From Cololabis saira (lineage: Eukaryota > Chordata > Actinopteri > Beloniformes > Belonidae): DNA of 64,000 nt. This document shows positions 32,740-45,118 of this stretch, one piece after another. The translations under genes were made by a program, and so were the position numbers. How positions within the stretch are numbered: the stretch's first letter is position 1; every line of letters starts with the position of its first letter. Where the stretch lies: NCBI RefSeq assembly GCF_033807715.1, contig NC_084590.1:62001-126000 (forward strand). The letters run 5' to 3'. A model generated the notes under the pieces. The model ran no database searches, was not told the DNA's origin, and saw only the letters and a list, made by a program, of their open reading frames with translations.

Positions 32740-35700
32740 GGCAGAAAGTAGGAACTATCAAATATGGACCAATCAGATGAAGTGGGGGCACACTTTTTGG
32801 CGTCTAGTGTCGCCACGGTAACGCTTTTGAAAGAGAAAAGTAACGCGCGTTGTCGCAGGATGGAGACGCATATTTTAATGTATAGGAAGGACCATGGCAG
32901 GCCGGTGCCTTGTGATCTGGGTAGCAGTCGTGGCGGGGTGCCTCGACGACCCAATCCCTGGACTAAAACCCTCACAGTGGGGACATGGAATGTCACCTCG
33001 CTGGGGGGGGAAGGAGCCGGAGCTTGTGCGTGAGGTTGAGAGAAACCGGCTAGAGATAGTTGGGCTCACCTCCACACATAGCTTGGGCTCTGGAACCCAG
33101 CTCCTTGAAGGGGGCTGGACCCTCCACTACTCTGGAGTTGCCCAGGGTGAGAGGCGGCGGGCTGGTGTGGGCTTGGTTATAGCCCCCCAGCTCAGCCGCC
33201 ATGTGTTGGCGTTCACCCCGGTGAACGAGAGGGTCGCTTCCCTGCGCCTTCGGGTCGGGGAAAGGTCTCTCACTGTTGTTTGTGCCTACGGGCCGAACAG
33301 CAGTGCGGAGTACCCGGCCTTCTTGGAGTCCCTGGGAGGGGTACTTGATAGTGCTCCAACTGGGGACTCCATTGTTCTACTGGGGGACTTCAACGCTCAC
33401 GTGGGCAATGACAGTGACACCTGGAGAGGCGTGATTGGGAGGAACGGCCTCCCCGATCTGAACCCGAGCGGTGTTTTGTTGTTGGACTTCTGTGCTAGTC
33501 ACAGTTTGTCCATAACGAACACCATGTTCAGGCATAAGGGTGTCCATCAGTGCACGTGGCACCAGGACACCCTAGGCCGGAGGTCAATGATCGACTTTGT
33601 TGTCGTTTCATCTGACCTTCGGCCGCATGTCTTGGACACTCGGATGAAGAGAGGGGCTCAGCTGTCAACTGATCACCACCTGGTGGTGAGTTGGATGCGC
33701 TGGCGGAGGAGGAGGTTGGACAGACCGGGCAGACCCAAACGGATTGTGAGGGTCTGTTGGGAACGTCTGGCCGAGCCCTCTGTCAGAGACGTCTTCAACT
33801 CCCACCTCCGGGAGAGCTTCTCTCAGATCCCGGGGGCGGCGGGGGACATTGAGTCCGAGTGGACCATGTTCTCTGCCTCCATTGTCGACGCGGCGGCTCG
33901 AAGTTGTGGTCGCAAGGTCTCCGGTGCCTGTCGTGGCGGCAATCCTAGAACCCGGTGGTGGACACCGGAAGTTCAGGATGCCGTCAGACTGAAGAAGGAG
34001 TCCTACCGGGCTATGTTGGCCGGTGGGACTCATGACGCAGTAGAGGGGTACCGGGAGGCCAAGCGAGCCGCGGCTCGGGCGATCCTGGAGGCAAAATTCC
34101 GGGTCTGGGAGGAGTTCGGGGAGGCCATGGAGGAAGACTTTCGGTCGGCCTCGAGGAAATTCTGGAGGACCGTTCGGCGCCTCAGAAGGGGGAAGCAGTA
34201 CTCTGCCACTCTGCCACTGTTTATGGTGCGGGTGGGGAGCTGTTGACCTCGACTGGGGACATCGTCGGACGGTGGAAGGAATACTTCGAGGAACTACTCA
34301 AACCGGCTGACATGCCTTCCACTGAGAAAGCGGAGAGTGGGGACTCTGGGGCGTGCTCATCCATCACCCAAGCCGAGGTCACTGAGGTAGTTCGTAAGCT
34401 CCTCAGTGGCAGGGCACCGGGGGTGGATGAGATTCGCCCTGAGTACCTCAAGTCTCTGGATGTCGTAGTGCTGTCTTGGTTGACACGCCTCTGCGACATC
34501 GCATGGAGGAAGGGGACAGTACCGCTGGAGTGGCAAACCGGGGTGGTGGTCCCTCTGTTTAAAAAGGGGGGCCGGAGAGTGTGTTCCAACTACAGGGGGA
34601 TCACACTTCTCAGCCTCCCCGGGAAAGTCTACTCCAGGGTACTGGAGAGGAGATTACGGCCGATAGTTGAACCTCGGATTCAGGAGGAACAATGCGGTTT
34701 TCGTCCCGGTCACGGAACACTGGACCAGCTCTATACCCCCCGCATGATGCTCGAGGGTTCATGGGAATTTGCCCAACCACTCTACATGTGCTTTGTGGAT
34801 CTGGAGAAGGCATTTGACTGTGTCCCTCGTGCCATTCTGTGGGGGGTGCTCGGTGAGTATGGAGTCCGGGGCCCTCTATTAAGGGCTGTCCGGTCTCTGT
34901 ATGATCGGAGTAGGAGTCTGGTTTGCATTGCCGGCAGTAAGTCAGACTTGTTCCCGGTGCATGTTGGACTCCGGCAGGATGGACAGGATTTCTAGGCGCA
35001 GCCAGGGGCCGGAGGGGTTCCGGTTTGGGAACCTCAGGATTTCATCTCGGATTTTTGCAGATGATGTTGTCCTGTTGGCTTCATCGAACCGGGACCTTCA
35101 GCATGCGCTGGGGCGGTTTGCGGCCGAGTGCGATGCGGCAGGGATGAGAATCAGCACCTCCAAGACCGAGGCCATGGTTCTCCACCGGGAAAGGGTGGCG
35201 TGCCTTCTCCGGGTGGGTGGGGAAGTCCTGCCCCAGGTGGAGGAGTTCAAGTATCTCGGGATCTTGTTCACGAGTGAGGGAACGATGGAGCGGGAGATTG
35301 ACAGACGGATCGGTGCAGCGTCCGCAGTTATGCGGTCGATGTACCGGACCGTCGTGGTGAAGAGGGAGCTGAGTAGAAAGGCGAAACTCTCGATTTACCG
35401 GTCAATCTACGCACCTACCCTCACCTATGGTCATGAACTTTGGGTAGTGACCGAAGGGACAAGATCGCGGTTACAAGCGGCCGAGATGAGTTTCCTCCGC
35501 AGGGTGGCTGGACGCTCCCTTAGAGATAGGGTGAGGAGTTCGGTCACCCGGGAGGAGCTCGGAGTCGAGCCGCTGCTCCTTCACATTGAGAGGAGTCAGC
35601 TGAGGTGGCTTGGGCATCTGTACCGGATGCCTCCTGGACGCCTCCCTAGGGAGGTGTTCTAGGCATATCCCACCGGGAGGAGACCCCGGGGCAGACCCAG

Positions 35701-35872
35701 GACACGCTGGAGAGACTATGTCTCTCGGCTGGCCTGGGAACGCCTCGGACTCCCTCCGGAGGAGCTGGAGGAAGTGACTGGGGTGAAGGAAGTCTGCGCA
35801 TCTCTGCTGAGGCTGCTGCCCCCGGGACCCGGGAACGGATAAAGCGGCAGACGATGGATGGATGGATGATAG
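32740..35872 (+). mobile_element. LINE-F: APE-type non-LTR retrotransposon, defective
   Basis: One element with a 5' leader (about 32740-32859), an endonuclease-RT frame and a 3' tail of gatg units at 35853-35870. The clade is not certain; the style fits I/Nimb- or RTE-type fish elements. The 3' tail touches the satellite directly at 35873, but the sequence to the left is not satellite and no target duplication is visible. The left junction is approximate. Confidence 0.78.
32860..35662 (+). pseudogene. LINE-F endonuclease-reverse transcriptase polyprotein, broken
   Basis: ATG at 32860 ([20 protein letters not shown]). The endonuclease includes [39 protein letters not shown] and [10 protein letters not shown]. 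The RT includes GRAPGVDEIRPEYL, CSNYRGITLLSLPGKVYS, QCGFRPGHGTLDQL, CFVDLEKAFDCVPR and the catalytic FADD at 35054-35065, then LRWLGHLYRMPPGRLP. Breaks: an extra G in the G-run near 33005; a shift at the ctctgccactctgccact duplication near 34210; and a deletion near 34978 that joins VGLRQ to MDRISRR, removing the GCPLSPVLF block of the RT. The last break alone should abolish activity. Confidence 0.83.
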
Positions 35873-38800
35873 ACCTTCTGATTTTTTAAGGCAAGCTATT
35901 GAATACGTCAGAAAATTGAAGGAGGGCGTCTATATAGTTGATTTGAGTGACTCATTTCATTATTGGACTCACCAAACAACTTACCTGTGTTTCAGGTTGA
36001 AAATGACTGTTTCTGGCTGAGATACAGCCAAAAGCGGATTTTTTGTGAAAACACTCTTTTACCTTCTGATTTTTTAAGGCAAGCTATTGAAAACGTCAGA
36101 AAATTAAAGGAAGGAGTCTATATAGTTGATTGGAGTGACTCCTTTCATTATTGGACTCACCAAACGACTTACCTGTGTTTACGGTTCAAAATGATCGTTT
36201 TTCTGGCTGAGATAAAGCTAAAAGCGGATTTTTGTGAAAACACTGTTTTACCTTATGATTTTTTAAGGCAAGCTATTGAAAACGTCAGAAAATTGAAGGC
36301 AGGAGTCTATGTAGTTGATTTGAGTGACTCCTTTCATTATTGGACTCACCAAACAACTTACCTGTGTTTCAGCCTGAAAATGACTGTTTCTGACTGAGAT
36401 ACAGCTAAAAGCGGATTTTTGTAAAAACACTGTTTTACCTTCTGATTTTTTAAGGCAAGCTATTGAAAACATCAGAAAATTGAAGGAAGGAGTCTATATA
36501 GTTGATTTGAGTGACTCCTTTCATTATTGGACTCACCAAACCACTTACCTGTGTTTCAGGTTCAAAATGATCGTTTCTGACTGAGATAAAGCTAAAAGCG
36601 GATTTTTGTGAAAACACTGTTTTACCTTCTGATGTTTTAAGGCAAGCTATTGAAAACGTCAGAAAATTGAAGGAAGGAGTCTATATAGTGGATTTGAGTG
36701 ATTCCTTTCATCATTGGACTCACCAAACCACTTACCTGTGTTTCAGGTTCAAAATGATTGTTTCTGGCTGAGATAAAGCTAAAAGCGGATTTTTGTGAAA
36801 ACACTCTTTTACCTTCTGATTTTTTAAGGCAAGCTATTAAAAACGTCAGAAAATTGAAGGAAGGAGTCTATATAGTTGATTTGAGTGACTCCTTTCATTA
36901 TTGGACTCACCAAACCACTTACCTGTGTTTCAGGTTCAAAATGATTGTTTCTGGCTGAGATAAAGCTAAAAGCGGATTTTTGTGAAAACACGGTTTTACC
37001 TTCTGATGTTTTAAGGCAAGCTATTGAAAACGTCAGAAAATTGAAGGAAGGAGTCTATATAGTTGATTTGAGTGACTCCTTTCATTATTGGACTCACCAA
37101 ACCACTTACCTGTGTTTAAGGTTCAAAAGGATTGTTTTTGGCTGAGATAAAGCTAAAAGCGGATTTTTGTGAAAACACTGTTTTACCTTCTGATTTTTTA
37201 AGGCAAGCTATTGAAAACGTCAGAAAATTGAAGGAAGGAGTCTATATAGTTGATTTGAGTGACTCCTTTCATTATTGGACTCACCAAACCACTTACCTGT
37301 GTTTAAGGTTCAAAATGACTGTTTCTGGCTGAGATACAGCTAAAAGCGGATTTTTGTAAAAACACTGTTTTACCTTCTGATTTTTTAAGGCAAGCTATTG
37401 AAAACGTCAGAATATTGAAGGAATGAGTCCATATAGATGATTTGAGTGACTCCTTTCGTTATTGGACTCACCAAACCACTTACATGTGTTTCAGGTTCAA
37501 AATGATCGTTTCTGGCTGAGATACAGCTAAAAGCGGATCTCTGTGAAAACACTCTTTTACCTTATGATTTTTTAAGGCAAGCTATTGAAAACGTCAGAAA
37601 ATTGAAGGAGGGAGTCTATATAGTTGATTTGAGTGACTCATTTCATTATTATACTCACCAAACCACTTACCTGTGTTTCAGGTTGAAAATGACTGTTTCT
37701 GGCTGAGATACAGCTAAAAGCGGATTTTTGTAAAAACACTGTTTTACCTTCTGATTTTTTAAGGCAAGCTATTGAAAACGTCAGAAAATTGAAGGAAGGA
37801 GTCTATATAGTTGATTTGAGTGACTCCTTTCATTATTGGACTCACCAAACCACTTACCTGTGTTTCAGGTTCAAAATGATCGTTTCTGGCTGAGATAAAG
37901 CTAAAAAGTGGATTTCTGTGAAAACACTGTTTTACCTTCTGATTTTTTAAGGCAAGCTATTGAAAACGTCAGAAAATTGAAGGAAGGAGTCTATATAGTT
38001 GATTTGAGTGACTCATTTCATTATTCGACTCACCAAACCACTGTGTTTCAGGTTGAAAATGACTGTTTCTGGTTGAGATACAGCTAAAGGCGGATTTTTG
38101 TGAAAACACTGTTTTACCTTCTGATTTTTTAAGGCAAGCTATTGAAAACGTCAGAAAATTGAAGGAAGGAGTCTATATAGTTGATTTGAGTGACTCCTTT
38201 CATTATTGGACTCACCAAACCACTTACCTGTGTTTAAGGTTCAAAATGACTGTTTCTGGCTGAGATACAGCTAAAAGCGGATTTTTGTAAAAACACTGTT
38301 TTACCTTCTGATTTTTTAAGGCAAGCTATTGAAAACGTCAGTATATTGAAGGAATGAGTCCATATAGATGATTTGAGTGACTCCTTTCGTTATTGGACTC
38401 ACCAAACCACTTACATGTGTTTCAGGTTCAAAATGATCGTTTCTGGCTGAGATACAGCTAAAAGCGGATCTCTGTGAAAACACTCTTTTACCTTATGATT
38501 TTTTAAGGCAAGCTATTGAAAACGTCAGAAAATTGAAGGAGGGAGTCTATATAGTTGATTTGAGTGACTCATTTCATTATTATACTCACCAAACCACTTA
38601 CCTGTGTTTCAGGTTGAAAATGACTGTTTCTGGCTGAGATACAGCTAAAAGCGGATTTTTGTAAAAACACTGTTTTACCTTCTGATTTTTTAAGGCAAGC
38701 TATTGAAAACGTCAGAAGATTGAAGGAAGGAGTCCATATAGTTGATTTGAGTGACTCCTTTCATTATTGGACTCACCAAACCACTTACCTGTGTTTCAGG

Positions 38801-40969
38801 TTCAAAATGATTGTTTCTGGCTGAGATAAAGCTAAAAAGTGGATTTCTGTGAAAACACTGTTTTACCTTCTGATTTTTTAAGGCAAGCTATTGAAAACGT
38901 CAGAAAATTGAAGGAAGGAGTCTATATAGTTGATTTGAGTGACTCATTTCATTATTCGACTCACCAAACCACTGTGTTTCAGGTTGAAAATGACTGTTTC
39001 TGGCTGAGATACAGCTAAAGGCGGATTTTTGTGAAAACACTGTTTTACCTTCTGATTTTTTAAGGCAAGCTATTGAAAACGTCAGAAAATTGAAGGAAGG
39101 AGTCTATATAGTTGATTTGAGTGACTCCTTTCATTATTGGACTCACCAAACCACTTACCTGTGTTTCAGGTTCAAAATGATCGTTTCTGGCTGAGATAAA
39201 GCTAAAAAGTGGATTTCTGTGAAAACACTGTTTTACCTTCTGATTTTTTAAGGCAAGCTATTGAAAACGTCAGAAAATTGAAGGAAGGAGTCTATATAGT
39301 TGATTTGAGTGACTCATTTCATTATTCGACTCACCAAACCACTGTGTTTCAGGTTGAAAATGACTGTTTCTGGTTGAGATACAGCTAAAGGCGGATTTTT
39401 GTGAAAACACTGTTTTACCTTCTGATTTTTTAAGGCAAGCTATTGAAAACGTCAGAAAATTGAAGGAGGGAGTCTATATAGTTGATTTGAGTGACTCATT
39501 TCATTATTATACTCACCAAACCACTTACCTGTGTTTCAGGTTGAAAATGACTGTTTCTGGCTGAGATACAGCTAAAAGCGGATTTTTGTAAAAACACTGT
39601 TTTACCTTCTGATTTTTTAAGGCAAGCTATTGAAAACGTCAGAAGATTGAAGGAAGGAGTCCATATAGTTGATTTGAGTGACTCCTTTCATTATTGGACT
39701 CACCAAACCACTTACCTGTGTTTCAGGTTCAAAATGATCGTTTCTGGCTGAGATAAAGCTAAAAAGTGGATTTCTGTGAAAACACTGTTTTACCTTCTGA
39801 TTTTTTAAGGCAAGTTATTGAAAACATCAGAAAATTGAAGGAGGGAGTCTATATAGTTGATTTGAGTGACTCATTTCATTATTGGACTCACCAAACCACT
39901 TACCTGTGTTTAAGGTTCAAAATGACTGTTTCTGGCTGAGATACAGCTAAAAGCGGATTTTTGTAAAAACACTGTTTTACCTTCTGATTTTTTAAGGCAA
40001 GCTATTGAAAACGTCAGAATATTGAAGGAATGAGTCCATATAGATGATTTGAGTGACTCCTTTCGTTATTGGACTCACCAAACCACTCACATGTGTTTCA
40101 GGTTCAAAATGATCGTTTCTGGCTGAGATACAGCTAAAAGCGGATCTCTGTGAAAACACTCTTTTACCTTATGATTTTTTAAGGCAAGCTATTGAAAACG
40201 TCAGAAAATTGAAGGAGGGAGTCTATATAGTTGATTTGAGTGACTCATTTCATTATTATACTCACCAAACCACTTACCTGTGTTTCAGGTTGAAAATGAC
40301 TGTTTCTGGCTGAGATACAGCTAAAAGCGGATTTTTGTAAAAACACTGTTTTACCTTCTGATTTTTTAGAGCAAGCTATTGAAAACGTCAGAAGATTGAA
40401 GGAAGGAGTCCATATAGTTGATTTGAGTGACTCCTTTCATTATTGGACTCACCAAACCACTTACCTGTGTTTCAGGTTCAAAATGATCGTTTCTGGCTGA
40501 GATAAAGCTAAAAAGTGGATTTCTGTGAAAACACTGTTTTACCTTCTGATTTTTTAAGGCAAGTTATTGAAAACGTCAGAAAATTGAAGGAGGGAGTCTA
40601 TATAGTTGATTTGAGCGACTCATTTGATTATTGGACTCACCAAACCACTTACCTGTGTTTCAGGTTGAAAATGACTGTTTCTGGCTAAGATACAGCTAAA
40701 AGCGGATTTTTGTGAAAACACTGTTTTACCTTCTGATTTTTTAAGGCAAGCTATTGAAAACGTCAGAAGATTGAAGGAAGGAGTCTATATAGTTGATTTG
40801 AGTGACTCATTTCATTATTGGACTCACCAAACCACTTACCTGTGTTTCAGGTTGAAAATTACTGTTTCTGGCTGAGATACAGCTAAAAGCGGATTTTTGT
40901 GAAAACACTGTTTTACCTTCTGATTTTTTAAGGCAAGCTATTGAAAACGTCAGAAAATTGAAGGAAGGA
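35873..40969 (+). repeat. 187-bp satellite, block S1 (about 27 monomers)
   Basis: Continuous head-to-tail monomers; three successive ones at 36758, 36945 and 37132 are spaced exactly 187 bp. Variants include a tatagatgatttgag type at about 37430, 38365 and 40040, and a monomer lacking tacctg (caaaccactgtgtttcagg) near 38035, 38965 and 39335. These variants recur at about 930-bp spacing, showing higher-order structure. The block is cut by an L2 LINE at 40970. Short open frames occur in each monomer but shift from one to the next. Confidence 0.95.
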
Positions 40970-42661
40970 CCACCACCACATGTCAACTGGACCCCCTCCC
41001 GACAGTCCTGGTTAAATCCTGCCTCCCTTCTCTGGTCCCCCTCATTTCTGCCATCATCCACTCCTCTCTCACCACTGGAACAGTTCCTTCATCATTCAAA
41101 ATTGCTGCAATAACCCCAATCCTGAAAAAACCTGGTGCAGACCCTACCAACTTCAATAATTTCCGTCCTATCTCAAACCTGCCCTTTATTTCCAAGATCC
41201 TCGAGAAAATCGTCGCTGCACAACTCCAGCACCATTTATCACTTAACAACCTGTATGAACAATTCCAGTCTGGCTTCCGTCCCCTCCATAGCACCGAAAC
41301 TGCAATTGTAAAAATAACCAACGACCTCCTCATGGCAGCTGATTCTGGTTTACTCACTATCCTCATCCTCCTTGACCTGAGTGCGGCCTTCGACACCATC
41401 AGCCACCCCACCCTCCTCAATAGACTTCCCGCCATCAGCATCACCCACACTCCTCTAAACTGGTTCACTTCCTACCTCACAGGCCGCACTCAGTTCATTC
41501 AACTTAAATCTTTCACATCCCAGCCTTCCCCTGTCACTTCAGGTGTGCCCCAGGGCTCTGTCCTGGGGCCCCTCCTTTTCATCATCTATCTTCTCCCCCT
41601 CTGCAACATCTTCCGTAAGTACAACATTAGCTTTCACTGCTACGCGGATGACACCCAGCTCTACCTCTCCAGTAAGCCCACCTCCACCCTCCCACCTTCG
41701 TCCCTCGCTGACTGCCTAACCGATATCAAATCCTGGTTCTCTTCCAACTTCCTCAAACTAAACAGTGACAAAACCGAGGTCCTCCTCATTGGTTCTAAAT
41801 CAACACTATCCAAAACCGACAGTTTCCCTATACTCATTGACAACTCCACTATTTCCCCCTCCCCACAGGTCAAGAGTCTGGGTGTCATCCTCGACAGTAC
41901 CCTATCTTTTCATTCTCATATCAACAACATTACCCGGTCCGCTTATTTCCACCTGCGCAACATCAACCGCCTCCGCCCCTCCCTCACCCCCCACACCACT
42001 TTTATTCTTGTGCATAGCCTCGTCACTTCTCGCCTTGATTACTGTAACTCTCTCCTCTCCGGTGTCATTCACAAATTCCTCCACAAACTCCAGTTAGTCC
42101 AGAATTCAGCTGCCCGCATCATCTCAAGGACCCCATCCATCAACCACATCACCCCTGTCCTACAACAGCTCCACTGGCTTCCAATAAAACACAGAATCGA
42201 CTTCAAAATCCTTCTCCTAACGTTCAAGTCAATCCACAACCTTGCCCCTCCCTACCTGTCGGACCTCCTCCACGTCGCCACGCCCTCACGCACCCTCAGA
42301 TCCTCCTCCTCCATCCACCTGACTGTTCCACCTGCCCGTCTTGCCACCATGGGGAGCAGAGCATTCACCCACTCTGCTCCCCGTCTCTGGAACAGCCTAC
42401 CACCGGATCTCAGGAACACCACCTCACTCCCTCACTTCAAATCCAAACTGAAAACCCACCTGTTCAGAACTGCCTTCTCCCTCCTGACCCCACTTGCACT
42501 GTGTCGTTGTGTCGTTGTTGTGTTTTTTTTTTTTTATTCTGAGTATGTGTTTACCCCCTAACTTTTATTATTGTGTTACACTGTTTTTAACTATTGTACG
42601 GCGACCTTGAGTGTTCAGAAAGGCGCCTTCAAATAAAATGTATTATTATATTATTATTATT
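40970..42661 (+). mobile_element. L2-C: 5'-truncated L2-type LINE in the satellite
   Basis: Starts within RT coding sequence directly after a satellite monomer (gaaggaagga, ending 40969) and ends with ccttcaaataaaatgtatta and ATT repeats, after which satellite resumes at aaaagcgg (42662). The left and right satellite edges do not meet: ~105 bp of monomer is missing, so insertion was accompanied by a deletion or later rearrangement. No target duplication. Confidence 0.85.
40972..42561 (+). pseudogene. L2-C reverse transcriptase, 5'-truncated but open
   Basis: Open from the left junction: [66 protein letters not shown] [33 protein letters not shown], and the catalytic YADD at 41641-41652 followed by TQLYLSS. 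The C-terminal half has the L2/CR1-type [39 protein letters not shown] and [12 protein letters not shown]. The endonuclease and the start are missing, so it cannot move itself, but the rest carries no stop, suggesting a fairly recent insertion. Confidence 0.85.
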
Positions 42662-43149
42662 AAAAGCGGATTTTTGTGAAAACACTGTTTTACCTTCTGA
42701 TTTTTTAAGGCAAGCTATTGAAAACGTCAGAAAATTGAAGGAGGGAGTCTATATCGTTGATTTGAGTGACTCATTTCATTATTGGACTCACCAAACCACT
42801 GTGTTTCAGGTTGAAAATGACTGTTTCTGGCTGAGATACAGCTAAAGGCGGATTTTTGTGAAAACACTGTTTTACCTTCTGATTTTTTAAGGCAAGCTAT
42901 TGAAAACGTCAGAAAATTGAATGAGGGAGTCTATATAGTTTATTTGAGTGACCCATTTCATTATTGGACTCACCAAACCACTTACCTGTGTTTCAGGTTG
43001 AAAATGACTGTTTCTGGCTAAGATACAGCTAAAAGCGGATTTTTGTGAAAACACTGTTTTACCTTCTGATTTTTAAGGCAAGCTATTGAAAACGTCAGAA
43101 AATTGAATGAGGGATTCTATATAGTTGATTTGAGTGACTCATTTCATTA
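42662..43149 (+). repeat. 187-bp satellite, block S2 (about 2.6 monomers)
   Basis: Runs from aaaagcggatttttgtgaaa to gactcatttcatta. It contains the attgaatgaggga(g/t)tctat variant, which recurs at 46345-46540 and 46900-47105. Confidence 0.93.
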
Positions 43150-44168
43150 AAGGGACAGCTCTATGTTGGTTTAAATCATACCTATCTGACAGGTTCCAGT
43201 TTGTTCATGTACATGAGGTTTCTTCAGAACAGTCAAGGGTCTGTTATGGTGTTCCGCAGGGTTCAGTGCTAGGGCCAATCTTGTTCAGTTTATACATGCA
43301 GCCGTTGGGAAGTATAATCCAGAATCACGGCATACACTTTCATTGTTATGCTGATGATACGCAGCTCTATTTGTCTATGAAGCCGGATGAAACAGAACCG
43401 TTAGTTAAACTTCAGGCATGTCTTAGGGACATCAAGGACTGGATGTCCAGAAATTTCCTGCTTCTAAATTCAGATAAAACAGAGGTTATCATTCTTGGTC
43501 CAGAGCATCTTAGGAAGGGATTAGATGGTGTTGCGATGGCTTCCAGTGCAACTGTGAGAAATCTTGGTGTTATTTTCGATCAGGATTTGTCGTTTAAACC
43601 ATATGTCAATCAGGTTTGTAAAATAGCCTTTTTCCATCTCCGTAATATTGCAAAGATTAGGAAAATCCTCTCACAGAGTGATGCAGAAAAACTAGTTCAT
43701 GCGTTTGTATCTTCTAGACTAGATTACTGTAATGTGTTGTTAGCAGGATGTCCAAGTAATTTGCTGAATAGGCTCCAGCTGATCCAAAATGCAGCAGCAC
43801 GAGTACTGACAGGAATTAGCAGGAGAGACCACGTCTCTCCAGTGTTAGCGTCGCTCCATTGGTTACCCGTAAAATTCAGAATCCAATTTAAAATTGTATT
43901 ACTTGCGTATAAAGCCCAAAACGGCTTAGCTCTGCATTATTTGCAAGACCTGATAGTGCCTTATGTTCCTGTCAGAGCTCTCCGTTCTCAGAGTGCAGGT
44001 TTACTTGTAGTTCCTAGAGTATCTAAATGTAGATTTGGAGGGCGGGCGTTCTGCTATCAGGCGCCACTACTATGGAACCAACTTCCAATCTGGGTTAAGG
44101 GGGCTGACACCACCTCCACCTTTAAAACTAAACTTAAAACATTTCTGTTTAGTAAAGCCTATAGTTAG
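43150..44168 (+). pseudogene. L2-D reverse transcriptase, 5'-truncated but open
   Basis: Open from the junction: [38 protein letters not shown], catalytic YADD at 43347-43358 with TQLYLS, then [33 protein letters not shown]-like region, SRLDYCNVLLAGCP, QNAARVLTG-like QLIQNAAARVLTGISRR, LHWLPVKFRIQFKI and FKTKLKTFLFSKAYS, then a stop. No internal stop codons. It lacks the endonuclease and the first RT blocks. Confidence 0.86.
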
Positions 44169-44327
44169 TGTTTAGTAAACCTCTAGCTGGTGTTGGTAAA
44201 TCTCTAGGTAGTGTAAACTTTAGTGTGTCAGAGTCGCTCCTGTGGTTTCTTGTGCTGGCCCCCCCCTTCTCCTCCCTTTTCTCTCTTTTGTCCATGTTGC
44301 AGCATCCTTTGCCGGACACCGGAACCT

Positions 44328-44660
44328 GCAGGTGGTCGTGGGTGGCTTGTAGCTTGCATTACGGAGCACAAGTCTTTCCCCGACCCTGCACCCCAACCTG
44401 GGACTTGCTGATTGGGCCGGAGCTTCGGGAGCTGCGTGCTGGCCTGCGGTCCCCACCCCTGGTCATCCCGTTGCTGCCCCCCCCTTCTCCTCCCTTTTCT
44501 CTCTTTTGTCCTGCAGGTGGCCATGGGTGGCTTGTAGCTTGCATTACGGAGCACAAGTCTTTTCCTGACCCTGCACCCCAACCTGGGACTTGCTGATTGG
44601 GCCGGAGCTTCGGGAGCTGTGTGCTGGCCTGCGGTCCCCACCCCCGGTCATCCCGTTGCT
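44328..44660 (+). repeat. Tandem duplication of ~185 bp in the L2-D 3' UTR
   Basis: Two copies of a unit starting gcaggtgg and containing tgggtggcttgtagcttgca, ctgcaccccaacctgggact and tgatttgggccgg-like tgattgggccggagcttcgg. Offset ~185 bp. They differ by a few bases. Confidence 0.85.
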
Positions 44661-44956
44661 GCTTCCACCTGCCTGCTGTGCTGTTGCCGTCCCTGACCCA
44701 CCAGTCTGGCCCTCGGCAGGAGGGTCCCCCCTGATGAGCCTGGTCCTGCTCAAGGTTTCTTCCCTCCTAAAGGGGAGTTTTTCCTTGCCACTGTTTGGCT
44801 TAAGGTTTTTCTCCCACTAGGGGAGTTTTTACCTGCCATTGTTTATGTAATAACTGCTCGGGGGTCATGTTCTGGGTATGGGTCTCTGTAAAGCGTCTAG
44901 AGACAACTCTGTTGTATTAGACGCTATATAAATAAAATTGAATTGAATTGAATTGA

Positions 44957-45118
44957 ATTGGACTCACCAAACCACTTACCTGTGTTTCAGGTTCAAAATG
45001 ATCGTTTCTCGGTAATAAAAAGCGGATTTCTGTGAAAACACTGTTTTACCTTCGGATTTTTTAAGGCAAGCTATTGAAAGAGTGACTCCTTTCTTTATTG
45101 GTCTCACCAAACCACTTA
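44957..45118 (+). repeat. 187-bp satellite, block S3a, including a short-variant monomer
   Basis: Starts attggactcaccaaacc and carries tcgtttctcggtaataaaaa in place of the usual tctggctgagataaagct. It then has the short variant (gctattgaaagagtgactcc) and ends at accactta. The same block is repeated at about 47136-47297. Confidence 0.9.

Larger units (their letters stand above)
43150..44956 (+). mobile_element. L2-D: 5'-truncated L2-type LINE in the satellite
   Basis: Inserted between tttcatta and ttggactcacc of a monomer, so almost no satellite is lost. The 3' end has agcgtctagagacaactctg, tattagacgctatataaata and gaatt repeats. No clear target duplication, which is usual for L2 elements that end in microsatellites. 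Inverted tails of the same family are at 1424-1522 and 30637-30697. Confidence 0.87.

Noticed and set aside
36758..37332. Open frames of ~66 codons repeated in the satellite ([16 protein letters not shown]...)
   Set aside because: The 187-bp unit is not a multiple of three, each frame stops in every monomer, and the sequence shows no coding bias; it is a by-product of the repeat.
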